This document shows, one piece after another, positions 35,460 through 45,711 of a stretch of 64,000 bases of DNA. Position 1 is the first letter of the stretch, and every line of letters starts with the position of its first letter. The DNA is from Solitalea lacus (lineage in GTDB: Bacteria; Bacteroidota; Bacteroidia; Sphingobacteriales; Sphingobacteriaceae). The position numbers were made by a program, and so were the translations under genes. The stretch spans positions 2,406,200 to 2,470,199 of the forward strand of contig NZ_CP091740.1 of the NCBI RefSeq assembly GCF_022014595.1, given 5' to 3'. The notes beneath the pieces are model-generated. The model made no database searches. It was given only the letters and a program-made list of their open reading frames with translations, and was not told the origin of the DNA.

Positions 35460-37385
35460 CTACTGTATACTTACAATTTTCAACTCGGTTCTTCTGTTGT
35501 TGGCTCTACCTTGAACAGTATCGTTAGAATCTATAGGTTGATTTTCCCCAAAACCTTTATAAGTAAATCTCTTTGGATTGGGTATAGCGCGCAATAAATA
35601 CCCATACACAACTTTTGCTCTGTTTTCAGACAATTGCTGGTTAGATTTATCGTCTCCAACATTATCAGTATGGCCTGAAATTTCAATTGCAAGTTCAGGG
35701 TTTTGTCGCATAAAGTTAACGACCTTTTGTAATTCAATCATTGATTCAGAACTCAATTTGAAAGAATTTGTCTCAAAAAAAATGTTTTTTAATACAATCT
35801 TTTCACCCACAGCAATTTCCTTCAATGGGGCTTTAAGATTAACAACACCACCATTCTTTATATTAGTAGTTGAAAAATAACCTGAATAAAACAAGTAACC
35901 TTCTTTAGAAACATTCATTGCATATTCATTCCCATGTGGTAGACTTGCGTAAAACTGCCCTGTTAGAGAATTTGAAACAGATCGATAAACTGTTTTTCCG
36001 GTTTTTAAATTTTGAACCTCTACAACAGCATCTAACTTATATCCTGTTTTTTCATCATAAACCACTCCGTTAATAAAAGTTAGTATGTTAGGTCTTAAGC
36101 TTTGAGGAATATCAAATACATACAAATCATGACCAGCTTTGCCCTCTGTATTATTGGTTGAAAAATATCCCTTAGACCCATCTCCGGTAACCACAAGACA
36201 AAAATCATCCATATGGGTATTGATAGGATAGCCTGCATTTACTGCAGGTTTCCAGCTCCCATTAGTATCTTTTTGAGAAAAATAGATGTCGCTGTTACCC
36301 ATTCCTGGCCACCCGTTGGAACTGAAATATAGAGTTTCATTGTCAGGATGTATAAATGGGGATTGTTCATCCTCAGGTGTGTTAATAGTTGGACCTAAAT
36401 TTTCAGGTTCACTCCAACTTTCATCATCCTCCAAATAGGATTTCCAGATATCAATTTTCCCTTGTCCACCTTTTCTGTCGCTGGCAAAATAAAGTGTTCG
36501 ACCATCCGGAGCCAGACAAGGCTGTGATTCCCATGCACCTGTATTTATTGGACTACCAATGTTGACTGGGGAAGACCATTCATTACCATTTAATTTAGAA
36601 TAATAAATATCACACCTACCATGGCCTCCTGGAGCATTACAAATGGTTAATAAAAGATACTGACCGTCAGATGATAAACTTTGTGCACCTTCATTTAAGT
36701 AAGAAGTGTTTATATTTCCTTTCAGCTTAACCGCATTAGACCATTCATTGTTTATAAGTTCGCTTGTGTAGAAATCCTCATTATTTGCTTCTTTTCGAGT
36801 AAAAATCATCATTTTACCATCGGCAGTTAGGCTTGGTAAATATTCATCAGCATTCGTATTAATAGCCGGACCTAAATTTTGAGGATTAAAAGGAACTGGA
36901 TTTTTTTTTGCCTCTATTCCAAACTTACAGTCCGCCAAATATTTTTTGGTTTTACCAATGAACTGTTGGGGCTTTTCAGCATACATCATAAATTTATCGA
37001 GATGCTTTTTAGCCTGTTCATAATTGCCTTCCTTTAATTCAATTTCACCCAAATAAAAATAATCTTGCTTTAAATGATCCGGATAAAGTGTTACAACCTG
37101 AAGATAGTTTTCTTTGGCCTTACTATTATTTTTATTGATACGATAGATATCTCCTAAACGCTGATAAGCTTCGATAAATGATTTATCTTCCTTAACTGCC
37201 TTTTGAAGAACATCAATAGCTCCTGTGTAATTTTTTACATTCAGAAAGTTATCAGACTGTTCATATAGCTTAATAGCTTGCCTTGAGGTTGTTGAATAGG
37301 AGACTTGAGCCTTGCCGTAATGTACAGAACAAAGAAATACGATAAAGATGGACGCTAACTTTAACTTGGAGAAAACAAGTCTCAT
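35460..37385 (-). CDS. OmpA-family protein with TPR, PD40 propeller and carboxypeptidase-regulatory domains (PorE-like)
   Basis: 641 residues. Signal peptide about 1-26; TPR-like helices about 30-150; PD40/WD40-like beta-propeller about 170-425 (repeated SLTADGKMMIF, LAPDGRTLYFASDR, HPDNETLYFSSNGWPG); a carboxypeptidase-regulatory-like beta domain about 440-515; and an OmpA peptidoglycan-binding domain about 530-641 (EISGHTDNVGDDKSNQQLSE, shortened: SGHTDNVGD; LSENRAKVVYGYL). This domain order is that of PorE of the type IX secretion system, but many paralogues share it. Likely located in the periplasm, tethering peptidoglycan. Confidence 0.88.
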   Translation of the reverse strand: MRLVFSKLKLASIFIVFLCSVHYGKAQVSYSTTSRQAIKLYEQSDNFLNVKNYTGAIDVLQKAVKEDKSFIEAYQRLGDIYRINKNNSKAKENYLQVVTLYPDHLKQDYFYLGEIELKEGNYEQAKKHLDKFMMYAEKPQQFIGKTKKYLADCKFGIEAKKNPVPFNPQNLGPAINTNADEYLPSLTADGKMMIFTRKEANNEDFYTSELINNEWSNAVKLKGNINTSYLNEGAQSLSSDGQYLLLTICNAPGGHGRCDIYYSKLNGNEWSSPVNIGSPINTGAWESQPCLAPDGRTLYFASDRKGGQGKIDIWKSYLEDDESWSEPENLGPTINTPEDEQSPFIHPDNETLYFSSNGWPGMGNSDIYFSQKDTNGSWKPAVNAGYPINTHMDDFCLVVTGDGSKGYFSTNNTEGKAGHDLYVFDIPQSLRPNILTFINGVVYDEKTGYKLDAVVEVQNLKTGKTVYRSVSNSLTGQFYASLPHGNEYAMNVSKEGYLFYSGYFSTTNIKNGGVVNLKAPLKEIAVGEKIVLKNIFFETNSFKLSSESMIELQKVVNFMRQNPELAIEISGHTDNVGDDKSNQQLSENRAKVVYGYLLRAIPNPKRFTYKGFGENQPIDSNDTVQGRANNRRTELKIVSIQ

Positions 37386-37491
37386 TTATGTCAGTAACTT
37401 GTTACAATATAAAACTTTAAAACTTAAGTTAAAATTAAAGCTTTTAAATATTGTTCAAATAGCGATAAATAATTTATGTTAAAAATGGGTA

Positions 37492-38115
37492 CTAAGGAAT
37501 ATTTAGGTATTTATGAGTTTGCAATGAAATTTCCCACTTAGGGTTATTCATTACATAATCAACTATAAGGGGTATCATTTCCGTTGCCTTACTCCACTCG
37601 GGTTGAAGATACAACTTACAGTTCTCAGAAACACTCTCAGCATGTTTTTCAGCCCATTCAAAATCAGATTTATTGAATACAATAACTTTTAACTCATCGG
37701 CTAAAGGTAAAATTTCAGGCCGAGGGGCCTTAAACTTTTTAGGCGACAAACAAATCCAATCCCAGTTGCCTGAAAGGGGATATGCTCCTGATGTTTCAAT
37801 AAAAGTCTTAATGCCTTGGGATTGTAATTGCTTGGTAAGGTATTCAAGATTATAGATCAGTGGTTCTCCACCTGTAACCACAACAGCCTTAGAAGGATAT
37901 TTAGCGGCATTTTCTACAATTACATCTGAAGAAGTTAGCGGGTGAAGCTCAGCGTCCCAAGATTCTTTAACATCACACCAATGGCAACCCACATCACATC
38001 CTCCCAGGCGAATAAAATACGCCGCTTTTCCTGTATTAAACCCTTCTCCCTGAATGGTATAAAATTCCTCCATTAGAGGCAACAATGTTCCGTCTTCTGG
38101 TACCTGAACCGACAT
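37492..38115 (-). CDS. queE: 7-carboxy-7-deazaguanine synthase (QueE)
   Basis: 207 residues. The radical SAM cluster appears as CDVGCHWCD, a variant C-x3-C-x2-C arrangement, after the conserved EFYTIQGEGFNTGKAAYFIRLGG region (shortened: IQGEGFNTG). VVTGGEPL and the SPKKFKAP block follow. It makes the deazaguanine precursor of queuosine. It is separated from folD by tandem terminators and from the PorE-like gene by 106 bases. Confidence 0.94.
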   Translation of the reverse strand: MSVQVPEDGTLLPLMEEFYTIQGEGFNTGKAAYFIRLGGCDVGCHWCDVKESWDAELHPLTSSDVIVENAAKYPSKAVVVTGGEPLIYNLEYLTKQLQSQGIKTFIETSGAYPLSGNWDWICLSPKKFKAPRPEILPLADELKVIVFNKSDFEWAEKHAESVSENCKLYLQPEWSKATEMIPLIVDYVMNNPKWEISLQTHKYLNIP

Positions 38116-38204
38116 GCTAGATTTTTTTAAAGCCGCAAAGATAAGAATGTTTAAAAACTCTTACCGTAATGGCGATATAACGTACTGAGGTTATTACATT
38201 AAAA

Positions 38205-38239
38205 TGATGATTTTGTTTTGAATAACAACAAAATCATCA
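38205..38239 (-). terminator. Second (distal) hairpin after folD
   Basis: A perfect 13-bp stem TGATGATTTTGTT (38205-38217) / AACAAAATCATCA (38227-38239), loop of 9 bases, followed on the minus strand by TTTT. With the next hairpin it makes a tandem pair. Confidence 0.6.
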
Positions 38240-38246
38240 AACTCCA

Positions 38247-38275
38247 TAAAAAAACAGTACCTAAAGTGGTACTGT
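38247..38275 (-). terminator. folD terminator
   Basis: Stem ACAGTACC (38254-38261) / GGTACTGT (38268-38275) with a 6-base loop and a run of seven T on the minus strand (complement of 38247-38254). Confidence 0.85.
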
Positions 38276-38293
38276 CTTTTTGTTATTTTTTTA

Positions 38294-39175
38294 TTACTGA
38301 TAAATCTCTTTTTTAGCAGCAGCCAAAGTATTTTTCAATAGACTTACAATCGTCATCAGTCCAACCCCTCCAGGAACAGGTGTAATGTATGAAGTTTTTG
38401 CTGCAACTTCATCAAATTTCACGTCACCCTTTAACTTGAATCCTGATTTTGTTTCATTTGAAACAACTCGATTGATGCCTACATCAATTACAATCGCACC
38501 TTCTTTTACCATATCAGCAGTTACAAAATCAGCTTTGCCAATTGCAGCAATTAAAATATCTGCTTTTTTAGTGTATTCTGTAATATCTGGAGTTTTGCTG
38601 TGCACAATAGTAACTGTACAATTACCAGGATTTGAATTACGCGCCATTAATATACTCATTGGAGAACCAACAATGTTACTGCGCCCTATAACTACACAAT
38701 ATTTACCGGTTGTATCTATTCCGTATTCTTCCAACATCAACAAAATACCGTATGGAGTGGCAGGAATAAAAGCTGGCAAATTACGTTGCATGCGTCCTAA
38801 ATTAATAGGGTGGAAGCCATCAACGTCCTTACGAAAATCAATTGCTTCTGTTACTTTTTCAGCGTCAATATGTTTTGGAAGTGGAAGTTGCACAATGAAT
38901 CCGTCAACTCCCTTATCTTTATTTAGTTCATCAATTTTTTGGAGTAACTCAGCTTCTGATACTGAAGAGTCATAACGCACTAAGGTAGATTTGAACCCTA
39001 CCTTTTCACAGTTTTTCATTTTGCTGGCTACGTATGTTTCGCTAGCGCCGTCATTACCAACCAAGATAGCCACCAAGTGAGGTTGACGACCAGTTTGCTC
39101 CGTAAACGTAGCTGCCTCGGCAGCAATCGTATTCTTCAGTTTTTCAGAAACTAATTTTCCGTCAAGTAATTGCAT
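38294..39175 (-). CDS. folD: Methylenetetrahydrofolate dehydrogenase/cyclohydrolase FolD
   Basis: 293 residues. Conserved folate-binding blocks [13 protein letters not shown] (catalytic Lys), [21 protein letters not shown] and the NADP-binding GRSNIVGSP are all intact, and the C-terminal [12 protein letters not shown] is typical. It interconverts methylene-, methenyl- and formyl-tetrahydrofolate. It follows lepA by 64 bases on the same strand. Confidence 0.97.
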   Translation of the reverse strand: MQLLDGKLVSEKLKNTIAAEAATFTEQTGRQPHLVAILVGNDGASETYVASKMKNCEKVGFKSTLVRYDSSVSEAELLQKIDELNKDKGVDGFIVQLPLPKHIDAEKVTEAIDFRKDVDGFHPINLGRMQRNLPAFIPATPYGILLMLEEYGIDTTGKYCVVIGRSNIVGSPMSILMARNSNPGNCTVTIVHSKTPDITEYTKKADILIAAIGKADFVTADMVKEGAIVIDVGINRVVSNETKSGFKLKGDVKFDEVAAKTSYITPVPGGVGLMTIVSLLKNTLAAAKKEIYQ

Positions 39176-39239
39176 TATACTAATTGTGAATTACGGATTA
39201 CGAAATGAATAAATAGAGTCATCATAATCCTATTTTTTT

Positions 39240-41027
39240 CTAATCAAGTTTCAATACTGCCATAAACGCTGATTGCGGAATTTCTACCGAACCAACCTGA
39301 CGCATCCGTTTTTTACCCTCTTTTTGTTTTTCCAACAACTTACGCTTACGTGAGATATCACCACCGTAACATTTTGCAGTCACATCTTTACGCATAGCCT
39401 TTACGGTTTCACGTGCAATCACTTTGGCACCAATTGAGGCTTGTATAGCTATTTCAAATTGTTGGCGTGGCAATAGCTCCTTTAGTTTTTCACAGATTTT
39501 CTTACCAAAGTTATAAGCATTACTCCTGTGAATTAATGACGATAATGCATCAACAGGATCTCCGTTCAACCGAATGTCCATTCTTACTAAGTCTGACTCG
39601 CGATAACCAATCTGATGGTAGTCAAATGAAGCATAACCTTTTGAAATGGTTTTCAATTTATCGTAAAAATCAAATACGATTTCACCCATCGGCATTTCAA
39701 AGGTTAACTCCACACGATCTGAAGTAAGGTATGATTGATTTACAATAGTTCCTCGTTTTTGGATACAAAGTGATAGTACTGGGCCTACAAAATCAGCTTT
39801 TGTAATGATTGTAGCCTTAATGAAGGGCTCTTCAATTAGATCAAGCTTGCTTGGATCCGGAAGGTCAGAAGGATTGTTTACAATAATTTCCTCATTATCT
39901 TTTGTTAAATAAGCTTTATAAGAAACGTTGGGAACTGTAGTAATTACTGTCATTCCGAATTCGCGTTCCAATCGCTCTTGAATAATCTCCATATGGAGCA
40001 TACCCAAGAAACCACAGCGGAAACCAAATCCTAAAGCAGCCGATGACTCTGGCTCAAATACAATAGACGCATCGTTCAATTGTAATTTATGCATTGACTC
40101 GCGAAGTTCCTCAAAATCCTCAGTATCAACTGGATATATCCCGGCGAATACCATCGGCTTAACCTCTTCAAATCCCTTAATTGCTTCACCCGGATTATCA
40201 ACTTTAGTAATGGTATCACCTACCTTTACTTCACGGGCTTCTTTAATACCGGAGATGATATATCCTACATCACCTGTCTTAATTACATCTTTAGGTTCCT
40301 GGTTAAGTTTAAGAATACCAACCTCATCAGCGATGTATTCTTTACCGGTTGCCACGAACTTTACTTTATCATTTTTGCGAATTTCACCGTTTAAAACCTT
40401 GAAATAAGCTATAATTCCACGAAATGAATTAAATACAGAGTCGAAAATTAATGCTTGCAAGGGACCGTTGGGATCACCTTTAGGAGCTGGGATACGCTCT
40501 ACAATGGCATCCAAGATTTTATCAACACCCATACCTGTTTTTCCAGATGCAGGTATGATTTCATCACGATCACAACCAATCAGATCAACAATTTGGTCTT
40601 TAACTTCTTCAGGCATTGCACCCGGAAGGTCCATTTTGTTAAGAATAGGAATAATATGCAAGTCATGTTCAAGGGCCAGGTACAAATTTGAAATAGTCTG
40701 AGCCTGAATACCCTGCGAAGCATCAACGATTAATAATGCACCTTCACAAGCCGCAATTGAACGTGAAACCTCATAGGAAAAGTCAACGTGCCCTGGTGTA
40801 TCAATTAAATTGAATACGTAATTTTCACCGTTAATCAAATAATTCATTTGAATAGCGTGACTTTTAATGGTAATACCACGTTCACGCTCCAAATCCATAT
40901 CATCCAATAGCTGAGCCTGTGCCTCACGTTGAGTAATGGTTTTGGTGTATTCCAATAAACGGTCGGCAAGGGTACTTTTACCGTGATCAATGTGCGCAAT
41001 AATGCAAAAGTTACGAATGTGCTTCAC
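39240..41027 (-). CDS. lepA: Elongation factor 4 (LepA)
   Basis: 595 residues from a GTG start. GTPase motifs: [14 protein letters not shown] (G1), the GITI switch, DTPGHVDF (G3) and NKMDLP (G4). EF-G-like domains II, III and V follow, then the LepA-specific C-terminal domain ([24 protein letters not shown]; key part [11 protein letters not shown]). It acts on ribosomes, affecting translocation or subunit assembly. Confidence 0.97.
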   Translation of the reverse strand: MKHIRNFCIIAHIDHGKSTLADRLLEYTKTITQREAQAQLLDDMDLERERGITIKSHAIQMNYLINGENYVFNLIDTPGHVDFSYEVSRSIAACEGALLIVDASQGIQAQTISNLYLALEHDLHIIPILNKMDLPGAMPEEVKDQIVDLIGCDRDEIIPASGKTGMGVDKILDAIVERIPAPKGDPNGPLQALIFDSVFNSFRGIIAYFKVLNGEIRKNDKVKFVATGKEYIADEVGILKLNQEPKDVIKTGDVGYIISGIKEAREVKVGDTITKVDNPGEAIKGFEEVKPMVFAGIYPVDTEDFEELRESMHKLQLNDASIVFEPESSAALGFGFRCGFLGMLHMEIIQERLEREFGMTVITTVPNVSYKAYLTKDNEEIIVNNPSDLPDPSKLDLIEEPFIKATIITKADFVGPVLSLCIQKRGTIVNQSYLTSDRVELTFEMPMGEIVFDFYDKLKTISKGYASFDYHQIGYRESDLVRMDIRLNGDPVDALSSLIHRSNAYNFGKKICEKLKELLPRQQFEIAIQASIGAKVIARETVKAMRKDVTAKCYGGDISRKRKLLEKQKEGKKRMRQVGSVEIPQSAFMAVLKLD

Positions 41028-41079
41028 CCGAATAATAAATTATATAGTTTTTAAGTTGATGATTACCATAAAACAGATT

Positions 41080-41136
41080 ATAACAAAAATCAACAGGCTG
41101 CAAAAATACGCTTTTAACGCGTATTTTCGCAGCCTG
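41080..41136 (-). terminator. Terminator of the glmS-DUF4954 operon
   Basis: A long stem: CAGGCTGC/GCAGCCTG outer and AAAATACGC/GCGTATTTT inner with one A-C mismatch (41094-41136), 7-base loop, followed on the minus strand by TTGATTTTTG. Confidence 0.85.
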
Positions 41137-41156
41137 CCATAATATTTAATCGTTTA

Positions 41157-43364
41157 CTATAAAGCGTTTACTTTGTTTTTGTACAGTGCTACCTGTTCCA
41201 AAAACAATAAATAACTGTTTTGAACGGTTTTAATGAATTCATTGTCATTAATATTTCCGAGCACAACTTCCATTTCCTTCTCATTATCATAAGGTAATTT
41301 GCGGAATTCGTTCATATAGTCCTTATTTCTTGATTCAAACGTCCGGTCTTTAACCTTTGCCGCAATTTCAATTGCCCAGTCTAGCCATTTATTCCATTTT
41401 TCTTCAATTTCTTCAAGTGAACCTACAATATGGAGATCTTTTAATGCGGCAAATGCATATTCAGCCTTTCGTTGTTCATAAAAACGATGTAAATAATTGT
41501 AATGATCGTGAATCATATTCCAACTACTTAATGAGCCATCCTTAATTCTATCTTTTAACTCATTTAGATCATGTTCACTAACCAATTGTCCACCCAAATT
41601 AACCCATTTAGAGCGTTTGCAATCACCTAATCGCGCAATTATTTGCTTTAAGTTTACGAGTTTGTGTGTTTTGGCATATTGAATTAACGTCTTAATTCCG
41701 AAGTAATGGATCATTTCCTTGTATGCTTCATAAGCTTCCATCGGTTTAAGTATAATCGATTTACGACTATTAGCTTCAATCACACCTCCTAACACTTCAA
41801 TTTGATTCAACTTTTTAGTTGAATTTAATAATATACTTCTACCAATCTCATCGTATTCTTTACCTGTATGCCCGTTTAACTCTTTCTTTCTGGAATAATC
41901 GTTGCCAGTCCAGATTTCCATTTGATGAATAGCTTCGAAAATTTCCTCAATGGTATCTGGAGCTAAATAATCAAACTCAAACTCCTGATACTTAACTATT
42001 CTGCCATCGCGAGCTGCATACTTCCATGCATTACGAGCAAGTGCATACATGTTGTACATCCACCAATAAGCGGGAATTATCTGTAATAAATCTTCACGTT
42101 CATTAATAGAAACTAATGCAAATGGCAGAGAAATATTTAATTCAGCAGGATAGGAGCCTTTGGCTAAAAGGGTATAGGATGCGAACTTGCTATTATGTTT
42201 TAGGCTTACACATAATCCCGGCCAAAATCCACGACCAGCTACTATTTCTCCATCATTTGCCCTTGAGTTATGATTTGAACCAATAGTTGCCCCGGCTGCA
42301 ATATTACTTTGTCCTAAAACAGTCGAAGCAATTAAAAATGAATTATTATGATGCTGTTCATGTCCTGGATAAATTAGACAATTTAAAACTTCACAGCAAG
42401 AAATAGTTGAGTTTTCACCTAAAATTGAGTTAATCAACCTAGCACCGTATTTAAGTGAAGAGTTGTTACCAAGGGAAAAACGAACTGCTTTTACACCATA
42501 GAATATTTTACATCCGTAACCAATAATACCGTTTACCAATTCAACACCTTCGCCAATTTGAGTACGGCTTTCATAGTTGCTATTAATAGTAAGATTCTTC
42601 AGTTTATTAGCTCCTTTAATGTAAGCTCCATCACCAACCTTGACATCTTTGATAATTTGACAATTCTTAATCACACATTGCTCACCAATTGTTCCATAGT
42701 AACCACGCGAAGATGGAAACTGATTTTGTGTAATTTCAAGGAATTTATCCATTAACTTATCATCGTCACGGTATTTAGACCACAAGAATGCATCACTAGT
42801 TAACATACCATCAAACGGAAGAACTTTACGTCCTCCGTTTTCATTGCAGATTTCAAGCCATATTCTAACTGATTCCTCCTCACTCTTTTTTATGATACCG
42901 TTGCCAAACTTTGAATAATTAGATACCTGAAGTTCATTTACATTAAAAAGAATCGTTTCATTTCCAATGATGTAATGAGATACATAGCTTACATTATTGA
43001 TCGAAACATTATTTCCCAAATCACATGAAACAATTGTTGAATTGTACAAACCAACAGGGTAGCGCATGTCGTGATATTCAAGAAAATATTCTTCTAAATC
43101 ACCAATACGTACCAAACCGTAAAAATTACAGTTACGAACGTAACTAGGGTTAAATTTATCGCTCACCCAAATGTTTAGCCACTCATCAGCTAAATTATTA
43201 TTGGCCTGCAAAAGCTGAATTTCATCCCTCCTTAATTGACGTTGCTTTCTTACTCCTGATTGTTGAAATCGCAAATAGTATTCATCTTTTCCGTCAGGAA
43301 GATGTTCACCCGAAATAAAGTTATGTCCGAGTTGGAGCATGGAATCTTTTTTAATCAAAGCCAT
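41157..43364 (-). CDS. DUF4954 family protein with left-handed beta-helix repeats
   Basis: 735 residues. Residues about 90-430 contain repeated hexapeptide-like motifs ([LIV]-G-x4; for example CVIKNCQIIKDVKVGDGAYI and IGYGCKIFYGVKAVRFSLGN, shortened here) characteristic of left-handed beta-helix acyl- or nucleotidyltransferase-like proteins. The C-terminal 300 residues are mainly alpha-helical. The family is conserved in Bacteroidota, often annotated only as DUF4954. It starts 12 bases after the glmS stop, so it is co-transcribed with glmS; a role in hexosamine or sugar-nucleotide metabolism is a guess from that context. Confidence 0.85.
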   Translation of the reverse strand: MALIKKDSMLQLGHNFISGEHLPDGKDEYYLRFQQSGVRKQRQLRRDEIQLLQANNNLADEWLNIWVSDKFNPSYVRNCNFYGLVRIGDLEEYFLEYHDMRYPVGLYNSTIVSCDLGNNVSINNVSYVSHYIIGNETILFNVNELQVSNYSKFGNGIIKKSEEESVRIWLEICNENGGRKVLPFDGMLTSDAFLWSKYRDDDKLMDKFLEITQNQFPSSRGYYGTIGEQCVIKNCQIIKDVKVGDGAYIKGANKLKNLTINSNYESRTQIGEGVELVNGIIGYGCKIFYGVKAVRFSLGNNSSLKYGARLINSILGENSTISCCEVLNCLIYPGHEQHHNNSFLIASTVLGQSNIAAGATIGSNHNSRANDGEIVAGRGFWPGLCVSLKHNSKFASYTLLAKGSYPAELNISLPFALVSINEREDLLQIIPAYWWMYNMYALARNAWKYAARDGRIVKYQEFEFDYLAPDTIEEIFEAIHQMEIWTGNDYSRKKELNGHTGKEYDEIGRSILLNSTKKLNQIEVLGGVIEANSRKSIILKPMEAYEAYKEMIHYFGIKTLIQYAKTHKLVNLKQIIARLGDCKRSKWVNLGGQLVSEHDLNELKDRIKDGSLSSWNMIHDHYNYLHRFYEQRKAEYAFAALKDLHIVGSLEEIEEKWNKWLDWAIEIAAKVKDRTFESRNKDYMNEFRKLPYDNEKEMEVVLGNINDNEFIKTVQNSYLLFLEQVALYKNKVNAL

Positions 43365-43376
43365 AGCTGAGCGTGT

Positions 43377-45212
43377 TTATTCTACGGTTACTGATTTTGC
43401 TAAATTACGAGGCTGATCTACATTACATCCCCTTAAGACACCGGTATAGTATGCAAATAGTTGCAGTGGTATAACTGACAATAATGGTGTTAACATTTCA
43501 TCTGTCTGTGGAATTTCAACAATATGATCAGCTAGGCCTTTTACTACATCGTCTCCTTCAGTTACAATGGCGATAACTTTACCCTTACGAGCTTTTACTT
43601 CTTGAATATTTGAAACAATCTTTTCGTAAGTATGATCCTTTGTTGCAATGAAAACAACCGGCATTTCTTCATCAATAAGAGCAATTGGGCCGTGTTTCAT
43701 TTCTGCAGCCGGATAACCTTCTGCATGGATGTAAGAAATTTCTTTGATTTTAAGTGCACCTTCTAGAGCAATAGGGAAATTATAACCACGTCCAAGATAA
43801 ATCATGCTTTTTGCATCCAAATACAAGCTAGCCAGAGACTGAGTAATATAAGAGTTATCTAAAATCTGCTGTACTTTTGCTGGAATTTGGTCAAGCTCAT
43901 TAACGATTTTCTTAAAGCGATCATTGTCAATGGTTCCTTTTTCTTTGGCTACTTGTAATGCAATTAAATATAAAACAGTAAGCTGGGCTGTGAAAGCTTT
44001 GGTACTAGCTACTCCAATTTCTGCTCCGGCATGGGTGTAAACTCCAGCATGGGAAGTACGCGGAATAGAAGAACCTACAACATTACAAACACCTAATATA
44101 ATGGCTCCCATCTCTTTTGCTTTTTCAATAGCAACCAAAGTATCAGCAGTTTCACCTGATTGGGAAATAGCAATTACGATATCTCCGTCACGAACTACAG
44201 GGTTACCATAGCGAAATTCGGAAGCATACTCAACTTCAACAGGAATGCGGCAAATTTCCTCAAACAAGTAACGCGCAACCATCCCTGCATGCAATGAGGT
44301 TCCACAAGCAATGATAATGATTCGCCTTGCATTACACAGGTGATCGATATATTCTCTAATTCCTCCTAGACGAACTTTTCCCTCTTCAGGTAGTATTCTG
44401 CCTCGCATACAATCGTAAATTGTTTTAGGTTGCTCGAAAATCTCTTTCAGCATATAATGCTCGAATGCACCTTTCTCTATTGCAGCCAGCTCAATGTCAA
44501 GTTCTTTAATATAGGTATCATGTACATTATTCTGAAGGTCAGTAATAGTTAGCTTACCATTTTTAATTATAGCTACTTCAAAATCCTTTAGATAAACTAC
44601 TTGATTAGTATATTCTATAATTGGTGTAGCATCAGATGCAAGGAAAAACTCATCTTTACCTATACCTACAATCAAAGGAGAGCTTTTCCGAGCTGCAATT
44701 AAAGTGTCCGGCTCATGTTGAGACATTACCACAATTGCATAGGCACCAGTAACACGTGTTAAAGCTACACGTACAGCATCTTCTAAGGAGCAATTCAAAT
44801 TCTCCTGAATATCCTCTATAAAGTGGATTAGCACTTCGCTATCAGTATCGCTTTCAAAATGATGCCCTTTATTAATGAGTTCTTGCTTAAGAGTGGCATA
44901 GTTCTCAATAATGCCGTTGTGTATGATTGCTAAATCTTTTTTATCAGATAGATGGGGGTGAGAGTTACGATCGCAAGGTTCACCATGAGTTGCCCAACGG
45001 GTATGTCCCATGCCAATTGTACTTTTGATCTCGTTATTGGCTGCATGCTCTTCCAGATTAATTACTTTTCCTTTTTTCTTGAAAATTGTTAAATCTGGAT
45101 TCATTACAGCAATACCAGCGCTATCATAACCACGATATTCTAAACGCTTAAGTCCATTTATTAAAATTGGTAAAGCCTGCTGTTGGCCAACGTAAGCAAT
45201 AATTCCACACAT
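43377..45212 (-). CDS. glmS: Glutamine-fructose-6-phosphate aminotransferase (isomerizing)
   Basis: 611 residues. The N-terminal nucleophile Cys2 (MCGIIAYVG) and GHTRWATHGEP glutaminase motifs are followed by two SIS domains (CGTSLHAG, SQSGETADTL, GRGYNFPIALEGALK) and the family C-terminus NLAKSVTVE. It makes glucosamine-6-phosphate for peptidoglycan and LPS. No glmS ribozyme could be recognised upstream; an inverted repeat is present instead. Confidence 0.98.
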   Translation of the reverse strand: MCGIIAYVGQQQALPILINGLKRLEYRGYDSAGIAVMNPDLTIFKKKGKVINLEEHAANNEIKSTIGMGHTRWATHGEPCDRNSHPHLSDKKDLAIIHNGIIENYATLKQELINKGHHFESDTDSEVLIHFIEDIQENLNCSLEDAVRVALTRVTGAYAIVVMSQHEPDTLIAARKSSPLIVGIGKDEFFLASDATPIIEYTNQVVYLKDFEVAIIKNGKLTITDLQNNVHDTYIKELDIELAAIEKGAFEHYMLKEIFEQPKTIYDCMRGRILPEEGKVRLGGIREYIDHLCNARRIIIIACGTSLHAGMVARYLFEEICRIPVEVEYASEFRYGNPVVRDGDIVIAISQSGETADTLVAIEKAKEMGAIILGVCNVVGSSIPRTSHAGVYTHAGAEIGVASTKAFTAQLTVLYLIALQVAKEKGTIDNDRFKKIVNELDQIPAKVQQILDNSYITQSLASLYLDAKSMIYLGRGYNFPIALEGALKIKEISYIHAEGYPAAEMKHGPIALIDEEMPVVFIATKDHTYEKIVSNIQEVKARKGKVIAIVTEGDDVVKGLADHIVEIPQTDEMLTPLLSVIPLQLFAYYTGVLRGCNVDQPRNLAKSVTVE

Positions 45213-45288
45213 AATTAGTAAAGTTTTAGGTTCAATATTTACAATGCAATATTTCAGGCAATGCGTTAATCTAGTCTGTTTAATTTTT

Positions 45289-45334
45289 GTGATTAATGAT
45301 TATTAATTGGCGCAATGAACATGCCATTAATCAC
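45289..45334 (-). promoter_or_regulatory. Inverted repeat at the probable 5' end of the glmS mRNA
   Basis: GTGATTAATG (45289-45298) and CATTAATCAC (45325-45334), perfect 10-bp arms around 26 bases that contain TGGC/GCCA. If the -7 box at 45337-45344 is used, transcription would start within or at the edge of this repeat, so it would form a 5' hairpin of the glmS leader or an operator for a dimeric regulator. Confidence 0.4.
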
Positions 45335-45507
45335 CACAAAAATATTTCTTATTTAAATGGAGAAAAAAATGTAAAAAAGTAGAATAGACAGTAAATATGA
45401 ATGTTTTTTATTTTTTATAGAAAGTGCACAAAACTTGTAAGATAGTAGTTAAAAGTATTGCTTATTACTAAACTATAAGGGTAATTTTTTTCAATATTTT
45501 AATAAGT

Positions 45508-45597
45508 ATGCAAGATTATTCATTTAATGGTAAAACCAATAAGGGATATGGTTTAACGCTGCCATTTATTGTAAAATTTAAAAACTTTACCAGTTAA
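45508..45597 (+). CDS. Possible small protein (29 residues)
   Basis: ATG at 45508, TAA at 45595-45597. The peptide begins MQDYSFNGKTNKGYGLTLPF and ends in KFKNFTS. Its composition (Gly, Lys, Asn, aromatic) looks more protein-like than the flanks and it is followed 55 bases later by an intrinsic terminator on the same strand. There is no ribosome-binding site or homology known to me, so this is a weak candidate. Confidence 0.2.
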   Translation: MQDYSFNGKTNKGYGLTLPFIVKFKNFTS

Positions 45598-45651
45598 CCT
45601 TTTTGAAATTTCATAAAATACGCATAAAAGTTACTTTTTTTGCAAATGAAG

Positions 45652-45680
45652 AAAGCAGGGGCTAACCCCTGCTTTTTAAT
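45652..45680 (+). terminator. Terminator upstream of the ntrC-like gene end
   Basis: A perfect 10-bp stem AAAGCAGGGG (45652-45661) / CCCCTGCTTT (45666-45675) with a CTAA loop and a T5 run on the plus strand. The minus strand has only a weak T-tract, but it lies 31 bases beyond the stop of the minus-strand regulator gene and may end it too. Confidence 0.75.
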
Positions 45681-45711
45681 TTTAACCTATTAAAAAAATA
45701 ACTTCAGTAAG

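Larger units (their letters stand above)
45213..45711. other. 499-base region upstream of glmS
   Basis: Holds the probable glmS leader with an inverted repeat (45289-45334) and a minus-strand TATTTTTG -7-like box (45337-45344), a small plus-strand ORF (45508-45597), and an orphan terminator (45652-45680). The rest is AT-rich and shows no recognised element. Confidence 0.6.

Noticed and set aside
45213-45711. glmS ribozyme upstream of glmS
   Set aside because: The characteristic ribozyme core could not be found; only a simple inverted repeat is present.
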